64,000 nucleotides of DNA from Paenibacillus_E oryzisoli_A. GTDB lineage: Bacteria; Bacillota; Bacilli; Paenibacillales; NBRC-103111. Of this stretch, positions 43,666-52,318 are shown in pieces; the stretch's first letter is position 1; each line of letters opens with the position of its first letter. Location: the NCBI RefSeq assembly GCF_050467285.1, contig NZ_JBCMUN010000012.1, forward strand, positions 248,001 through 312,000. Direction: 5' to 3'. Made by a program: the position numbers and the translations under genes. A model generated the notes under the pieces. That model worked only from the letters and a program-made list of their open reading frames with translations, did no database searches and had not been told where the DNA came from.

Positions 43666-43860
43666 ACCTGCAAAAACTACAGGTAATTTTGTAGAAATGG
43701 GCAATCCGTGGTGGTTTACCTGTAAAACCTACATCTAATTTTTGGGAAAAGCGCCTTTTTGGAGTGATTCTGGGCGATTGTCAAAGAATTAACTGTAGGT
43801 AATGCAGGTAATCGCTTCAGAATCGCCAATTTCGTGGGATTAGATGTACAAAATGCAGGT
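43666..43860. repeat. Four-dyad intergenic array, word family E (copy 1)
   Basis: A 19-bp word of type ACCTGYA-N5-TRCAGGT is centred at 43675, 43727, 43800 and 43851, spaced 52, 73 and 51 bp. The first two words are in one orientation (ACCTG...TACAGG) and the last two inverted (TGTA...TGCAGGT). Confidence 0.86.
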
Positions 43861-43923
43861 AAACGAGGGGGGGCGGGGGTACGGGGGCAGCAAGTGAGGT
43901 ATGTCAGGGGCGAGAGCGAGAGA

Positions 43924-44064
43924 GTAGCTAGTTTAAAGTCCGCGGTCGACGTGGACCCGCGCGACCAGATCGTGCAGTACGTGGACTTTGTGAATTTGAG
44001 GCACTTTAATCGAGTGTTCTGTGCGATGACGGAGCGGACGCCGCAGGTGTATCGGGAGCAGGGG
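43924..44064 (+). pseudogene. Remnant of an AraC-family regulator C-terminus
   Basis: One frame reads DQIVQYVDFVNLRHFNRVF followed by TERTPQVYREQ, closely matching the second helix-turn-helix and tail of AraC proteins (I-x-x-x-V-G-F...YF-x-R-x-F...T-P-x-x-Y-R). The conserved Gly of VGF is Asp here, and the first helix-turn-helix and any sensor domain are missing. It lies just after a repeat array, in DNA with no start codon in context, so I call it a gene fragment. Confidence 0.6.
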
Positions 44065-44132
44065 AGTGACGGAGGCCCAGCTTTATTTGGCACCCGATAG
44101 GGTGCCATTCATAGTTAGGGATGAGATCAAGG

Positions 44133-44477
44133 TTATACTTTTTTTACAAACTCGGATTTTAATTTCATCGCACCAAAACCATCAATCTTGCAATCGATAT
44201 CATGATCCCCTTCAACGAGCCGTATATTCTTTACTTTCGTGCCTATTTTCAAAACGGATGAACTTCCTTTAACTTTAAGATCCTTGATTATGGTCACGGT
44301 ATCGCCGTCACTTAATACATTTCCATTAGAATCTTTGATAATCGAATGACCTTCACTCTTTTCATTTTTCGATTCATTCGACCACTCATGACTGCATTCC
44401 GGGCAAATAAATAAACCTCTGTCTTCATAGGTATACGCCGAGCTACATTGAGGACAATTTGGAAATTCCGCCATCAT
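44133..44477 (-). CDS. PhnA/YjdM-type zinc-ribbon protein
   Basis: 114 residues. The N-terminal zinc ribbon CPQC...CPEC (residues 8-29) is followed by a small beta-barrel (DSNGNVLSDGDTVTIIKDLKVKG, VKNIRLVEGDHDIDCKIDGFGAMKLKSEFVKK). Proteins of this family are often called PhnA although they do not act in phosphonate breakdown; their function is unclear. AAGGAGAG lies before the ATG. AT-rich. Confidence 0.93.
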   Translation of the reverse strand: MMAEFPNCPQCSSAYTYEDRGLFICPECSHEWSNESKNEKSEGHSIIKDSNGNVLSDGDTVTIIKDLKVKGSSSVLKIGTKVKNIRLVEGDHDIDCKIDGFGAMKLKSEFVKKV

Positions 44478-44526
44478 TTATTCTCTCCTTTTCAATTCGA
44501 GCTGTACGATTATGATTTCAAGCCTA

Positions 44527-45162
44527 TCACGTGTTGGGGTTATTCAGATGATACTCACGCAGTTCCTTTTGAAAACGATGAAAATGACTGGAAAGAACTT
44601 TGATATTTCTTTCAGTTTTAATTTGCTTTTTAGGATCATTGTTGCCATCATGCAATCTGTCAATGTTTTTATCTATTTTTTCCCGGAGCGTAAAAATGAA
44701 TCCTATCGGTAGGTCCGTTGTCGTCAACTCCTGCAGGTCGGTCGACAATGCCTCACTAAGATTCCGAATTCTGTGCATGTGCAATGGCTTCTCTACGAAA
44801 AAAAGCTCTGGCGTGAAATCCTCGCGAAAGGCTTGCCCTGGAACCTGTCTCCAAAAATCATCCCACTCCCTCAGGAGTCCTGTCGCATACAAAAGGTATT
44901 TGAGAAATCCGCATAACCATGCCGTACAACTTGTATTCAGTTTTTTACATCCAATTCCATTTAAAAGATGACGACAACCATAGCAACAGGATCCCCCATT
45001 TTTGATACAAACCTTGCAAATTAAATCAGATCCGATCTCATGCAAGGCATCAATCCCCATCTTGATGACCGTCTGTCTGTTCATGTTCTTTATTTCTGAA
45101 GTTAATTCGTGCATGGACTGCGAACAGGTCCGTAATTGGTCATTAGAATTCAAGATAGGCAC
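44527..45162 (-). CDS. Cysteine-cluster protein of unknown function
   Basis: 211 residues. Residues 49-85 contain eight Cys in the pattern CxxC-x7-CCxxC-x8-C-x6-C-x5-C, which suggests a bound metal or Fe-S cluster. A hydrophilic helical C-terminal half follows. The GTG start has a GGGTGGTT stretch about 6 nt upstream. I do not recognise the family. It sits 49 bases upstream of the PhnA-type gene on the same strand. Confidence 0.75.
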   Translation of the reverse strand: MPILNSNDQLRTCSQSMHELTSEIKNMNRQTVIKMGIDALHEIGSDLICKVCIKNGGSCCYGCRHLLNGIGCKKLNTSCTAWLCGFLKYLLYATGLLREWDDFWRQVPGQAFREDFTPELFFVEKPLHMHRIRNLSEALSTDLQELTTTDLPIGFIFTLREKIDKNIDRLHDGNNDPKKQIKTERNIKVLSSHFHRFQKELREYHLNNPNT

Positions 45163-45356
45163 TCGCTAACCACCCTTCACACAACAAAACAAACATTCAA
45201 ATCTTTGAATATATGAATGATTATAATGTAGATAACCCCAAATAACAAATGGGTCTCCGCGACTTCATCTCCCTAATCCCACGAAAATGCCACCACGCCC
45301 TCCCTTATGATCAGGATGTGAAGGAAACACACACGATCACATGGGAGGGGTTGCTC

Positions 45357-45566
45357 ATGCATAAAAAATTAATCACCTTAAGCACGTTAACCGAATCTCG
45401 ATACTATCGCGTAAATATGAATACGGTTGTGGCGTTGGTGGGGTTGTTTTTACTGCCGGTGGCTTACATGATTGCCTTATCACTTAAAACAGAAGGTGTG
45501 CCACGTTCATCGATGGCGTGCTTTTACGGAGGGGGGAAGCTCGAAGCGGCTCCATGTCTTCCGTAA
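45357..45566 (+). CDS. Small single-helix membrane protein (uncertain)
   Basis: 69 residues, with a hydrophobic segment MNTVVALVGLFLLPVAYMIALSL near the middle. GGGAGGGG is 6 nt before the ATG at 45357, which favours this start over the ATG at 45249. The C-terminal part is Gly/Pro-rich. There is no recognisable family; it may be a real small gene or a chance frame. Confidence 0.45.
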   Translation: MHKKLITLSTLTESRYYRVNMNTVVALVGLFLLPVAYMIALSLKTEGVPRSSMACFYGGGKLEAAPCLP

Positions 45567-45571
45567 ACGCT

Positions 45572-45591
45572 GCCGTCCTTTCATGGACGGC
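45572..45591. terminator. Hairpin between convergent genes
   Basis: GCCGTCC-tttcat-GGACGGC is a perfect 7-bp stem lying between the small plus-strand frame and the minus-strand kinase gene. No T run follows, so its terminator function is uncertain. Confidence 0.45.
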
Positions 45592-45612
45592 GGAACCGCT
45601 CAACTCAATACA

Positions 45613-47016
45613 TTAACGAGGCACCCTAATCCGAAACACCGTTTCCACATTCGGCATACTGCTCATCTCTATGCTGCCATCGTGGGCTTCTACGATGTCC
45701 TTGACAATGGCCAGACCAATCCCCAATCCTTCTCCCTGTCTTCCGCTATCCACCCGATAAAAGCGTTCAAAAATATGCGCCTGATGTTCAGGAGGAATCC
45801 CTTTTCCTTTATCCCTTACGATCATATTGACGGCATGCTCTTCCGCAAACAATTGGATGCCAAGGTACCGTCCATCCTTCCCATATCGGATCGCATTATC
45901 CAAAATATTGCGCAGCACCCTTTCCATAAGAGGCGCGTCGATAGGAAGATGAATGTCCTCATCCGGGATCTCGACATCAAGATGAATCTGGTCGCCGTCG
46001 AGAACCATAATATATTCAGCCGCAATTTTGCGAACGATTTCGGAGAAATTATGGTTTTCCAGGCGAATGGTCAAGTTGCCCGCATCATGGCGGGAGATGT
46101 CCAGCATCTGATCCAGCAGTTTGTCCATATATCTGCAGCGTTGAAGAATGATTTTGGCCCTGGTCTGAAGTTCTTTCTGATCCTCATAATTGCCGGAGCG
46201 AATCATTTCGGCACAACCCAGCATTGTCGTCAGAGGTGTTCGCAGATCATGAGACAGATTGGACAGCAAGAGTCTGCGCTTGTTCTCGAACTGCTGAATC
46301 TCCGCAAACTGTGATCGGATGCGATGCGCCATGGAATTATAATGCTGCGAAAGCTGGCCGAGCTCGTCCTTGGAGGTATCGACCAGCTCTACAAGGGGCG
46401 AGTCGCTTTGGATATTCAGTTGATTCAGGGCAAGGTTCAGTTTGCGAATCCTTTTATTTAGGGTTGAGAACAACCATAAGGCCACTACAAAGGGGACTGA
46501 AAACGACAGAATCAGCGGCAAAACCAAGGTGAGTAAAGAGGACAGCTTGCGAATGAGAAAATAAACCTCACCTTGCTTCATTGCGGAGGCTGGTACGCTC
46601 ATGAGCAGGAAATACGTTTGCCCGTTCTTGGTTGCCGGCGTGAGGATCGGAACCTCATTATCCTTCAAATATCGCTCGGGCATTTTCCGCATCAGCATGG
46701 CCAAGTCATGGAAGGTAAACGTCGGATTCATCCCCGCTGTATCATAGATGGAATGTCCTTGATCGTCCAGCCACACCCAACGAATGGCGGGGTGATCGGC
46801 GTGCGCGCGATCCAGGGTTTGCTTTAGTGCGTCTAGTTGGAATTCGGGGTGTTCCTCAACCGCATCGACAACGGACTGCGCAAGCGGATTTAACTCAAGC
46901 AGCGCGTATCCTTTGTTCGCTGCCTTTCCGATCCAGACTGTCGTATAGCCGAACAGAACCATACTCAATGCCGCGCTGATCACAAGGGATAGCCACAATT
47001 TTGTGCGTAATTTCAT
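45613..47016 (-). CDS. Sensor histidine kinase
   Basis: 467 residues: membrane helix 1 (LWLSLVISAALSMVLFGYTTVW), an extracellular domain to about 150, helix 2 (about 160-185), HAMP, HisKA with SNLSHDLRTPLT (His256), and HATPase motifs LRNILDNAIRYGKDG, DKGKGIPPEHQAHIFERFYR and GEGLGIGLAIVKDIVEAH. It overlaps the response-regulator gene by 4 bases (ATGA), implying coupled translation. The stimulus is unknown; the divergent cell-surface gene suggests an envelope signal. Confidence 0.94.
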   Translation of the reverse strand: MKLRTKLWLSLVISAALSMVLFGYTTVWIGKAANKGYALLELNPLAQSVVDAVEEHPEFQLDALKQTLDRAHADHPAIRWVWLDDQGHSIYDTAGMNPTFTFHDLAMLMRKMPERYLKDNEVPILTPATKNGQTYFLLMSVPASAMKQGEVYFLIRKLSSLLTLVLPLILSFSVPFVVALWLFSTLNKRIRKLNLALNQLNIQSDSPLVELVDTSKDELGQLSQHYNSMAHRIRSQFAEIQQFENKRRLLLSNLSHDLRTPLTTMLGCAEMIRSGNYEDQKELQTRAKIILQRCRYMDKLLDQMLDISRHDAGNLTIRLENHNFSEIVRKIAAEYIMVLDGDQIHLDVEIPDEDIHLPIDAPLMERVLRNILDNAIRYGKDGRYLGIQLFAEEHAVNMIVRDKGKGIPPEHQAHIFERFYRVDSGRQGEGLGIGLAIVKDIVEAHDGSIEMSSMPNVETVFRIRVPR

Positions 47017-47699
47017 AGTTCAGCTCCTGTCAACCTGTAACCAACGCCGCGCACCGTTTGAATTTCCCAAGAGGATCGCGCTTGTTCCAACAGTTTGCGC
47101 AGCCTGCTGATATATACGCTCAGGTTATTATCATCGTACCGCTCATGCTGCCAGACCTGCTGATAGATCTCCAGCTTCGTCATGACACGGTCGGGATTTT
47201 GCATGAAGACCTGCATCATTCCGCATTCGATCATCGTTAAGGTCAGTTTTTCGTTATAAATGAGCAGCGTGTAGTTATCCACATCCAGAATCAAAGGATT
47301 TAATCGAATGACCAACGAGGAGCGGCCAGCGATGGGGTACCGTCTGCGCAAAATGGCTTGAATACGGGCCATTAATTCCATGGGACTAAAGGGCTTCGTC
47401 ATATAATCGTCAGCCCCAAGTCCAAGCGTGGAGATCTTATCTTGTTCTTGTCTTCTTGCGCTGACCACAATTGTCATGGTATCTAATCCGCGATTGCGCA
47501 AGTACCTCAGCACCTCAAAACCGTCATGATCATCCATCATGAGATCAAGAATAGTCACGTCCACCTGCTCTGCTTCCAGCCGTTCAATCGCTTGTCGGCC
47601 AGACTCGGCTTCCAGCGCATGCATGCCGGATTGTTCGATATGGGTACGGATCACTTCGCGAATTTGCGGATCGTCATCAACTATGAGTATTCGTTCCAT
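47013..47699 (-). CDS. OmpR-family response regulator
   Basis: 228 residues: receiver with acidic triad ILIVDDD, Asp52 (ILDLMMDD) and Lys in MTKPFSPMEL; C-terminal winged helix with MTKLEIYQQVWQHERYDDNNLSVYISRLRKLLE and IQTVRGVGYRL. It is first in the operon with its kinase and divergent from the NHL/SLH gene, whose promoter carries an OmpR-type direct repeat. Confidence 0.94.
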   Translation of the reverse strand: MERILIVDDDPQIREVIRTHIEQSGMHALEAESGRQAIERLEAEQVDVTILDLMMDDHDGFEVLRYLRNRGLDTMTIVVSARRQEQDKISTLGLGADDYMTKPFSPMELMARIQAILRRRYPIAGRSSLVIRLNPLILDVDNYTLLIYNEKLTLTMIECGMMQVFMQNPDRVMTKLEIYQQVWQHERYDDNNLSVYISRLRKLLEQARSSWEIQTVRGVGYRLTGAEL

Positions 47700-47797
47700 C
47701 TACTTAGCAGCACCACCAAAATGATTTTAGAGATTAATTAAATCATAGCATGTCTAGCCTGGTATTTGTCATTCGGATGCCGGTACTTTGAAACCTT

Positions 47798-47841
47798 TTA
47801 AGATTACATTAAGAATTGCGAGAATGAATGATTGATATAAT
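47798..47841 (+). promoter_or_regulatory. OmpR-type direct repeat and -10 box before the NHL/SLH gene
   Basis: TTAAGA-TTACA-TTAAGA (47798-47814) is a perfect 6-bp direct repeat with 11-bp pitch, followed by a TATAAT -10 at 47836-47841 with no clear -35. It lies between the divergent response-regulator gene and the NHL/SLH gene and is the probable binding site of that regulator. Confidence 0.65.
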
Positions 47842-47935
47842 TTCGAAATGGATGAAAGTATGGATTGCTTTCACTTTGACTATTCAATCGCTTAGCTAGG
47901 GGATGCAACTTGAAAAGGAAAGGACGAAAATAGGG

Positions 47936-50900
47936 ATGAAATTTCATCGCAGGCTGGCTTTTGTAACCATATTCTTTGTGATTTTTGCACTTATGACGCA
48001 AGTGATGCCATTTCATTATGACCGCGCCTACGCGGGAACCGGTGGAGAGATCTCTACCGTAGCAGGATCGGGAGATTACGGTGAAGGGGGAGATGGAGCG
48101 CTGGCTGTCGCGGCTGAACTATCTAACCCGCTCGCAGTAGCGATAGACAGCAGCGGGAATTTGTATATCGCGGATAGCGACAATAACAAGATCAGGAAAG
48201 TAGATGCGATTAGCAAGAAAATCAGCACCATAGCAGGAACAGGGGTGTATGGCTACTTCGGAGATGGCGGGCTCGCCACAAACGCAGAACTGCGCACTCC
48301 GGCAGGCGTGGCCGTAGATGCTGCCGGCAATGTGTATATCGCTGACCAATATAACAATCGGATTCGCAAAGTGGGGACGGACGGCAACATTTCCACGATT
48401 GTGGGAACGGGAGATTCTGATGATCTCTCGAGTCCAACCGGCATAGCGCTGGATAGTCTTGGCAATCTGTATATTGCCGATACAGGAAATAGCCGGATTT
48501 TAAAAGCAGCCCCGGACAGCAGCAGTGTGACCAAGATAGCGGGAAAAACAACGTATGGCACCTATGTCGCGAGCGACGATGGGGGGCCTGCCATTGATGC
48601 TGAATTAAATGAACCGCAAGCGGTAGCCTTTGACAGCGCGGGGAACCTCTATATTGCCGATACCAAGAACAACCGGATACGGAAAGTGGATACAACAACC
48701 GGAATAATCGACACCGTAGCCGGTTCTTCGTCGATGGATGGCTATTCCGGAGACGGGGGACCGGCGGTCAGCGCCAAGTTGAATGAACCGGAAGGCGTAG
48801 CGGTAGACGCCAGCGGCAATCTGTACATTGCCGATACAGACAATAATCGAATTCGGAAAGTGACGACGAATGGCCGAATTTCCACGATAGCGGGAACCGG
48901 GAGTGGGGGCTTTTCGGGGGATGATGTACTTGGCAGCACAGTGACAGTAGATGGCCCAAGCGGCGTTGCGCTGGACATCGACGGCAATCTGTACATCGCG
49001 GATTATTTCAATTACCGGATACGCAAATTAACGCCTTACCTCCCTTCGAACAGTGCGAGTTTAAGCAATATCACGCTATCGAACGGCACGTTAAGCCCGG
49101 CGTTCTCATCCCTGCAGACCAGCTACACAGCGAGTGTCGTGAATGGATTGAGTACGCTTCGCGTGACGCCGACGGCGAGCCCCTTCAACACAGTGGAAGT
49201 GAACGGCGAGGAGGTGGAAAGCGGTAACCAGTCCGGCGACATCAATCTGGATGTGGGCGAGAACACGATTACTGTGGTAGCCAGGGCCGAAGACGGTACG
49301 ACGACGCAGACGTACACGTTGACGGTAACGCGAAGCGCAAGCAGCAATGCCAATTTGAACAATTTAACCTTGTCGAGCGGCGCATTGAGTCCGGTATTCG
49401 GCTCGAATACAACGAGCTATGCCGTGAATGCAAGCCAGAGTGAGACCACAGTGACGCCGACGTTGGCGGACTCCTTGGCGACAGTGAAGGTGAGCGGGAC
49501 ATCGGTGACGAGCGGCACGGCATCGCTGCCGATTCCGCTGGACGTGGGCACTACCGATATTACCGTCGAGGTGACAGCGCAGAATGGAACAACGAAGACG
49601 TACACGATCCATGTCACGCGAGCGCTGAGCACGAATGCGGATTTGAGCGAGCTATCGCTGTCAAATGGTACGCTGAGCCCGGCGTTCGGAGCGGCCACGA
49701 CCGGCTATGCGGTGAACGTTGGGAATAGCGTAAGCAGCCTGATCGTCACGCCGACGGTCGCAGACCGAACCGCTACAGTGACAGTGAATGACGTACCGGT
49801 AGCAAGCGGGACTGCATCCGCAACGCTGCCGCTCGCCGTGGGCAGCAATACAATTAAGGTGGCGGTCACGGCCGAGAATGGCTCGCACAAGAGCTATACG
49901 ATCACGGTCACGCGAGCGGAGAGCAGCAATGCAGATTTGGTTGATTTGACAATGTCGAGCGGCACACTGATTCCCTGGTTCGTGCCAGGCACCTTTAAGT
50001 CGAGCGTGGGGTATGGTGTGAGCAGCGTCACAGTTACGCCGACGGTATCGGATGTTGTATATGCTCAGGTTGAGGTCAGTCTCTACACAAGCGGCGGAGC
50101 GCTCGTAACGGGACCGTTGCCGGTGGCGAGCGGCGCGCCATCATCCTCATTGCCGCTTGGTGTAGGCAGCAACACGATTACAGTGATGGTCACTGCGCAG
50201 GACGGAACGACGAAGACGTACACGGTGACGGTGACGCGAGGCGCGAGCAGCAATGCGGATTTGAGCAATTTGACCCTATCGGACGGGACGCTGGTCCCGG
50301 CGTTCGCAGGCACGTACACGGCGAGCGTAGGCTATGCGGTGAGCAGCTTGACGGTCACGCCGACGCTGTCGGATGCCGCCAATGCTTCCGTAACCGCAAG
50401 CGTCTATGATAGCGGCGGCGCACGCGTAAGCGGCCCGCACGTATTGACGAGCGGAGCAGCTTCCCCTTCATTGCCGCTGAACGTAGGGAATAATGTGATT
50501 TCGATTCTCGTGACGGCGCAGGACGGATCGATCAGGACGTACACGATCACGGTCACGCGCGCGGCAAGCAACCATGCAGACCTGAGCGGGCTGTCGTTGT
50601 CGAGCGGCACGCTGAGCCCGGTGTTTGAACCGGCAACGACCAACTATACGGCAAGTGTGGAAAATAACGTCGGCAGCGTCAATATGGCGATGAACGTGGC
50701 GGATGCCGACAAGGATACGACAACGGTGAGTGTCTATAACAGCGGCGGTGAGCTGATCGGCGGACCTTTCGCCATGACGAGCGGCACGGCAGACTTTGCG
50801 CTTTCGCTGAGCGTGGGGAGCAATGCGATTTCGGTGATTGTGACGGCGCAGGACGGATCGACCAAGACGTACAAGGTGGCCATTACGCGCAAAGCGCCTG

Positions 50901-52159
50901 TTACACCTCCCTCTGGCGGTGGTGGTGGAGGGGGCGGCGGCGGCGCACCATCCGTGAGCGGGCCTGCCATTGATGTGAATGGTCAGCAGTTGGACCCTGC
51001 CAGCATCGACACGACGAAGCCGTTCGTTACGCTGGACGTGACGCCGCAAGACGGCGTCGCTTATGTGAGCGTGCCGGCGAGTATTTTAACGGCGTTGGCT
51101 AAGAGCAATGCGGACTTTTATCTGGCGATTGAGGCGCCGTATGGACTTTATCAAGTGCCGGTCAATCTGGCTGCGCGTATTCCGAAGTTTGACGACTTGC
51201 TGGCAAAGCACCAGCTCAAAGCGGAGGACGTCAGCTTCAAGATTACGCTGACTGACCGATCCGGCGATAAACAACTGCAAGCGGCGATCGCCCGTGCGGT
51301 GCCGACTGGGAAAAAGCTGGGCGCAACCGTAGATTTTCATATCGAGATTCTTCATACGAATACGGGACTGAGCATCGGCGACGTGGATCAATTCAATCAA
51401 ACGATCACGCGATTCATTCCGATTCCGCAGGCGGTGGCGGGCGCATCTGATCCGTGGGGCGCGTTCCGCTATAACGAAGCGGAGAGAAAGCCGGAGTTTG
51501 TCCCGGCACAGAAGCTGAATCAGAACGGCGCGTGGTATATCGCCATTCGCTCCTACACGAACAGCGTGTATATTGCGATGTCTCAGGCAGTCAGCTTTTC
51601 TGACACGGAGACGCATTGGAGCCGTCCGCTTGTGACGCTTGCGGCAGCGAAAGGGCTTGTGGAGGGCGTTGGCGGCGGGGAATTCGCCCCTGATCGCGGC
51701 GTTACCCGCGCGGAGTTTGCCACCCTGCTGGTGCGGGCGGTCGGACGCGGGTCTGCGGCAGCGGGCGCTTCTGCATCTGCGGCGTACGTGGATGTGAAGC
51801 CGGATGATTGGTACTTTGACGCTGTCGCACAGGCGAAGGCGCTGGGGCTGCTGGACTGGGCAAGCGGGATGAGCTTCCAGCCCGATCGACCGCTCAGCCG
51901 CATGGAAATGGCAAGCATGCTGGCGGCGGCCGTTGATCGCTACCAGCCGTCGGTGACGGCCGAAGGGGGGGATTTGGACAACTACCACGATTTGGAAGGC
52001 GTAGCTGGCGCCTACCTGGACGACATTCGGCTGATGGTTCAGTTGCAGATTATGACAGGGACCTCGGACGATACGTTCGATCCGCAGGGTGAAGTCACGC
52101 GCGCGCAAGCGACGGCGGGGTTGATCCGAACCTTGCAAGCGCTTGGGATGACAGACTGA
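47936..52159 (+). CDS. Secreted NHL-repeat, cadherin-like and SLH-domain surface protein
   Basis: About 1,407 residues: signal peptide 1-33 (ending DRAYAG), six NHL propeller repeats at about 38-370 (for example GNLYIADSDNNKIRKVD), six cadherin-like beta-sandwich repeats at about 371-985 (each near 95-105 residues, starting like NADLSNLTLSDGTL and ending KTYTVTVTR), a Gly-rich linker near 992-1005, a globular region, and three C-terminal SLH domains (about 1220-1407) for wall anchoring. No catalytic site is evident; binding or adhesion is likely. The ATG at 47903 abuts GGGG, so the ATG at 47936, behind AAGGAAAGGA, fits the signal peptide better. Confidence 0.93.
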   Translation: MKFHRRLAFVTIFFVIFALMTQVMPFHYDRAYAGTGGEISTVAGSGDYGEGGDGALAVAAELSNPLAVAIDSSGNLYIADSDNNKIRKVDAISKKISTIAGTGVYGYFGDGGLATNAELRTPAGVAVDAAGNVYIADQYNNRIRKVGTDGNISTIVGTGDSDDLSSPTGIALDSLGNLYIADTGNSRILKAAPDSSSVTKIAGKTTYGTYVASDDGGPAIDAELNEPQAVAFDSAGNLYIADTKNNRIRKVDTTTGIIDTVAGSSSMDGYSGDGGPAVSAKLNEPEGVAVDASGNLYIADTDNNRIRKVTTNGRISTIAGTGSGGFSGDDVLGSTVTVDGPSGVALDIDGNLYIADYFNYRIRKLTPYLPSNSASLSNITLSNGTLSPAFSSLQTSYTASVVNGLSTLRVTPTASPFNTVEVNGEEVESGNQSGDINLDVGENTITVVARAEDGTTTQTYTLTVTRSASSNANLNNLTLSSGALSPVFGSNTTSYAVNASQSETTVTPTLADSLATVKVSGTSVTSGTASLPIPLDVGTTDITVEVTAQNGTTKTYTIHVTRALSTNADLSELSLSNGTLSPAFGAATTGYAVNVGNSVSSLIVTPTVADRTATVTVNDVPVASGTASATLPLAVGSNTIKVAVTAENGSHKSYTITVTRAESSNADLVDLTMSSGTLIPWFVPGTFKSSVGYGVSSVTVTPTVSDVVYAQVEVSLYTSGGALVTGPLPVASGAPSSSLPLGVGSNTITVMVTAQDGTTKTYTVTVTRGASSNADLSNLTLSDGTLVPAFAGTYTASVGYAVSSLTVTPTLSDAANASVTASVYDSGGARVSGPHVLTSGAASPSLPLNVGNNVISILVTAQDGSIRTYTITVTRAASNHADLSGLSLSSGTLSPVFEPATTNYTASVENNVGSVNMAMNVADADKDTTTVSVYNSGGELIGGPFAMTSGTADFALSLSVGSNAISVIVTAQDGSTKTYKVAITRKAPVTPPSGGGGGGGGGGAPSVSGPAIDVNGQQLDPASIDTTKPFVTLDVTPQDGVAYVSVPASILTALAKSNADFYLAIEAPYGLYQVPVNLAARIPKFDDLLAKHQLKAEDVSFKITLTDRSGDKQLQAAIARAVPTGKKLGATVDFHIEILHTNTGLSIGDVDQFNQTITRFIPIPQAVAGASDPWGAFRYNEAERKPEFVPAQKLNQNGAWYIAIRSYTNSVYIAMSQAVSFSDTETHWSRPLVTLAAAKGLVEGVGGGEFAPDRGVTRAEFATLLVRAVGRGSAAAGASASAAYVDVKPDDWYFDAVAQAKALGLLDWASGMSFQPDRPLSRMEMASMLAAAVDRYQPSVTAEGGDLDNYHDLEGVAGAYLDDIRLMVQLQIMTGTSDDTFDPQGEVTRAQATAGLIRTLQALGMTD

Positions 52160-52229
52160 TGTCGTCATACCGGAGCGTATAAGCAATATCCAATAAGCCG
52201 GTCCGGCAGAAACAAGCGAGGAACGAAAG

Positions 52230-52263
52230 AGATCCCTGAGTCATTTCGATGATGCAGGGATCT
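52230..52263 (+). terminator. Terminator-like hairpin after the NHL/SLH gene
   Basis: AGATCCCTG and CAGGGATCT form a perfect 9-bp stem around a 16-base loop; the following TCTTCG is only weakly T-rich. Confidence 0.6.
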
Positions 52264-52318
52264 TCGTCGTAAGCCGATGATTTCGGGATCGAGTTACTTT
52301 TTAGGAGGACTCTATTGT

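Noticed and set aside
45472..46314. A 280-codon plus-strand frame antisense to the sensor kinase
   Set aside because: The opposite strand encodes a clear histidine kinase with all motifs in place.
49012..51049. Several antisense frames within the NHL/SLH gene
   Set aside because: They mirror the repeat domains of the plus-strand protein and have no independent support.
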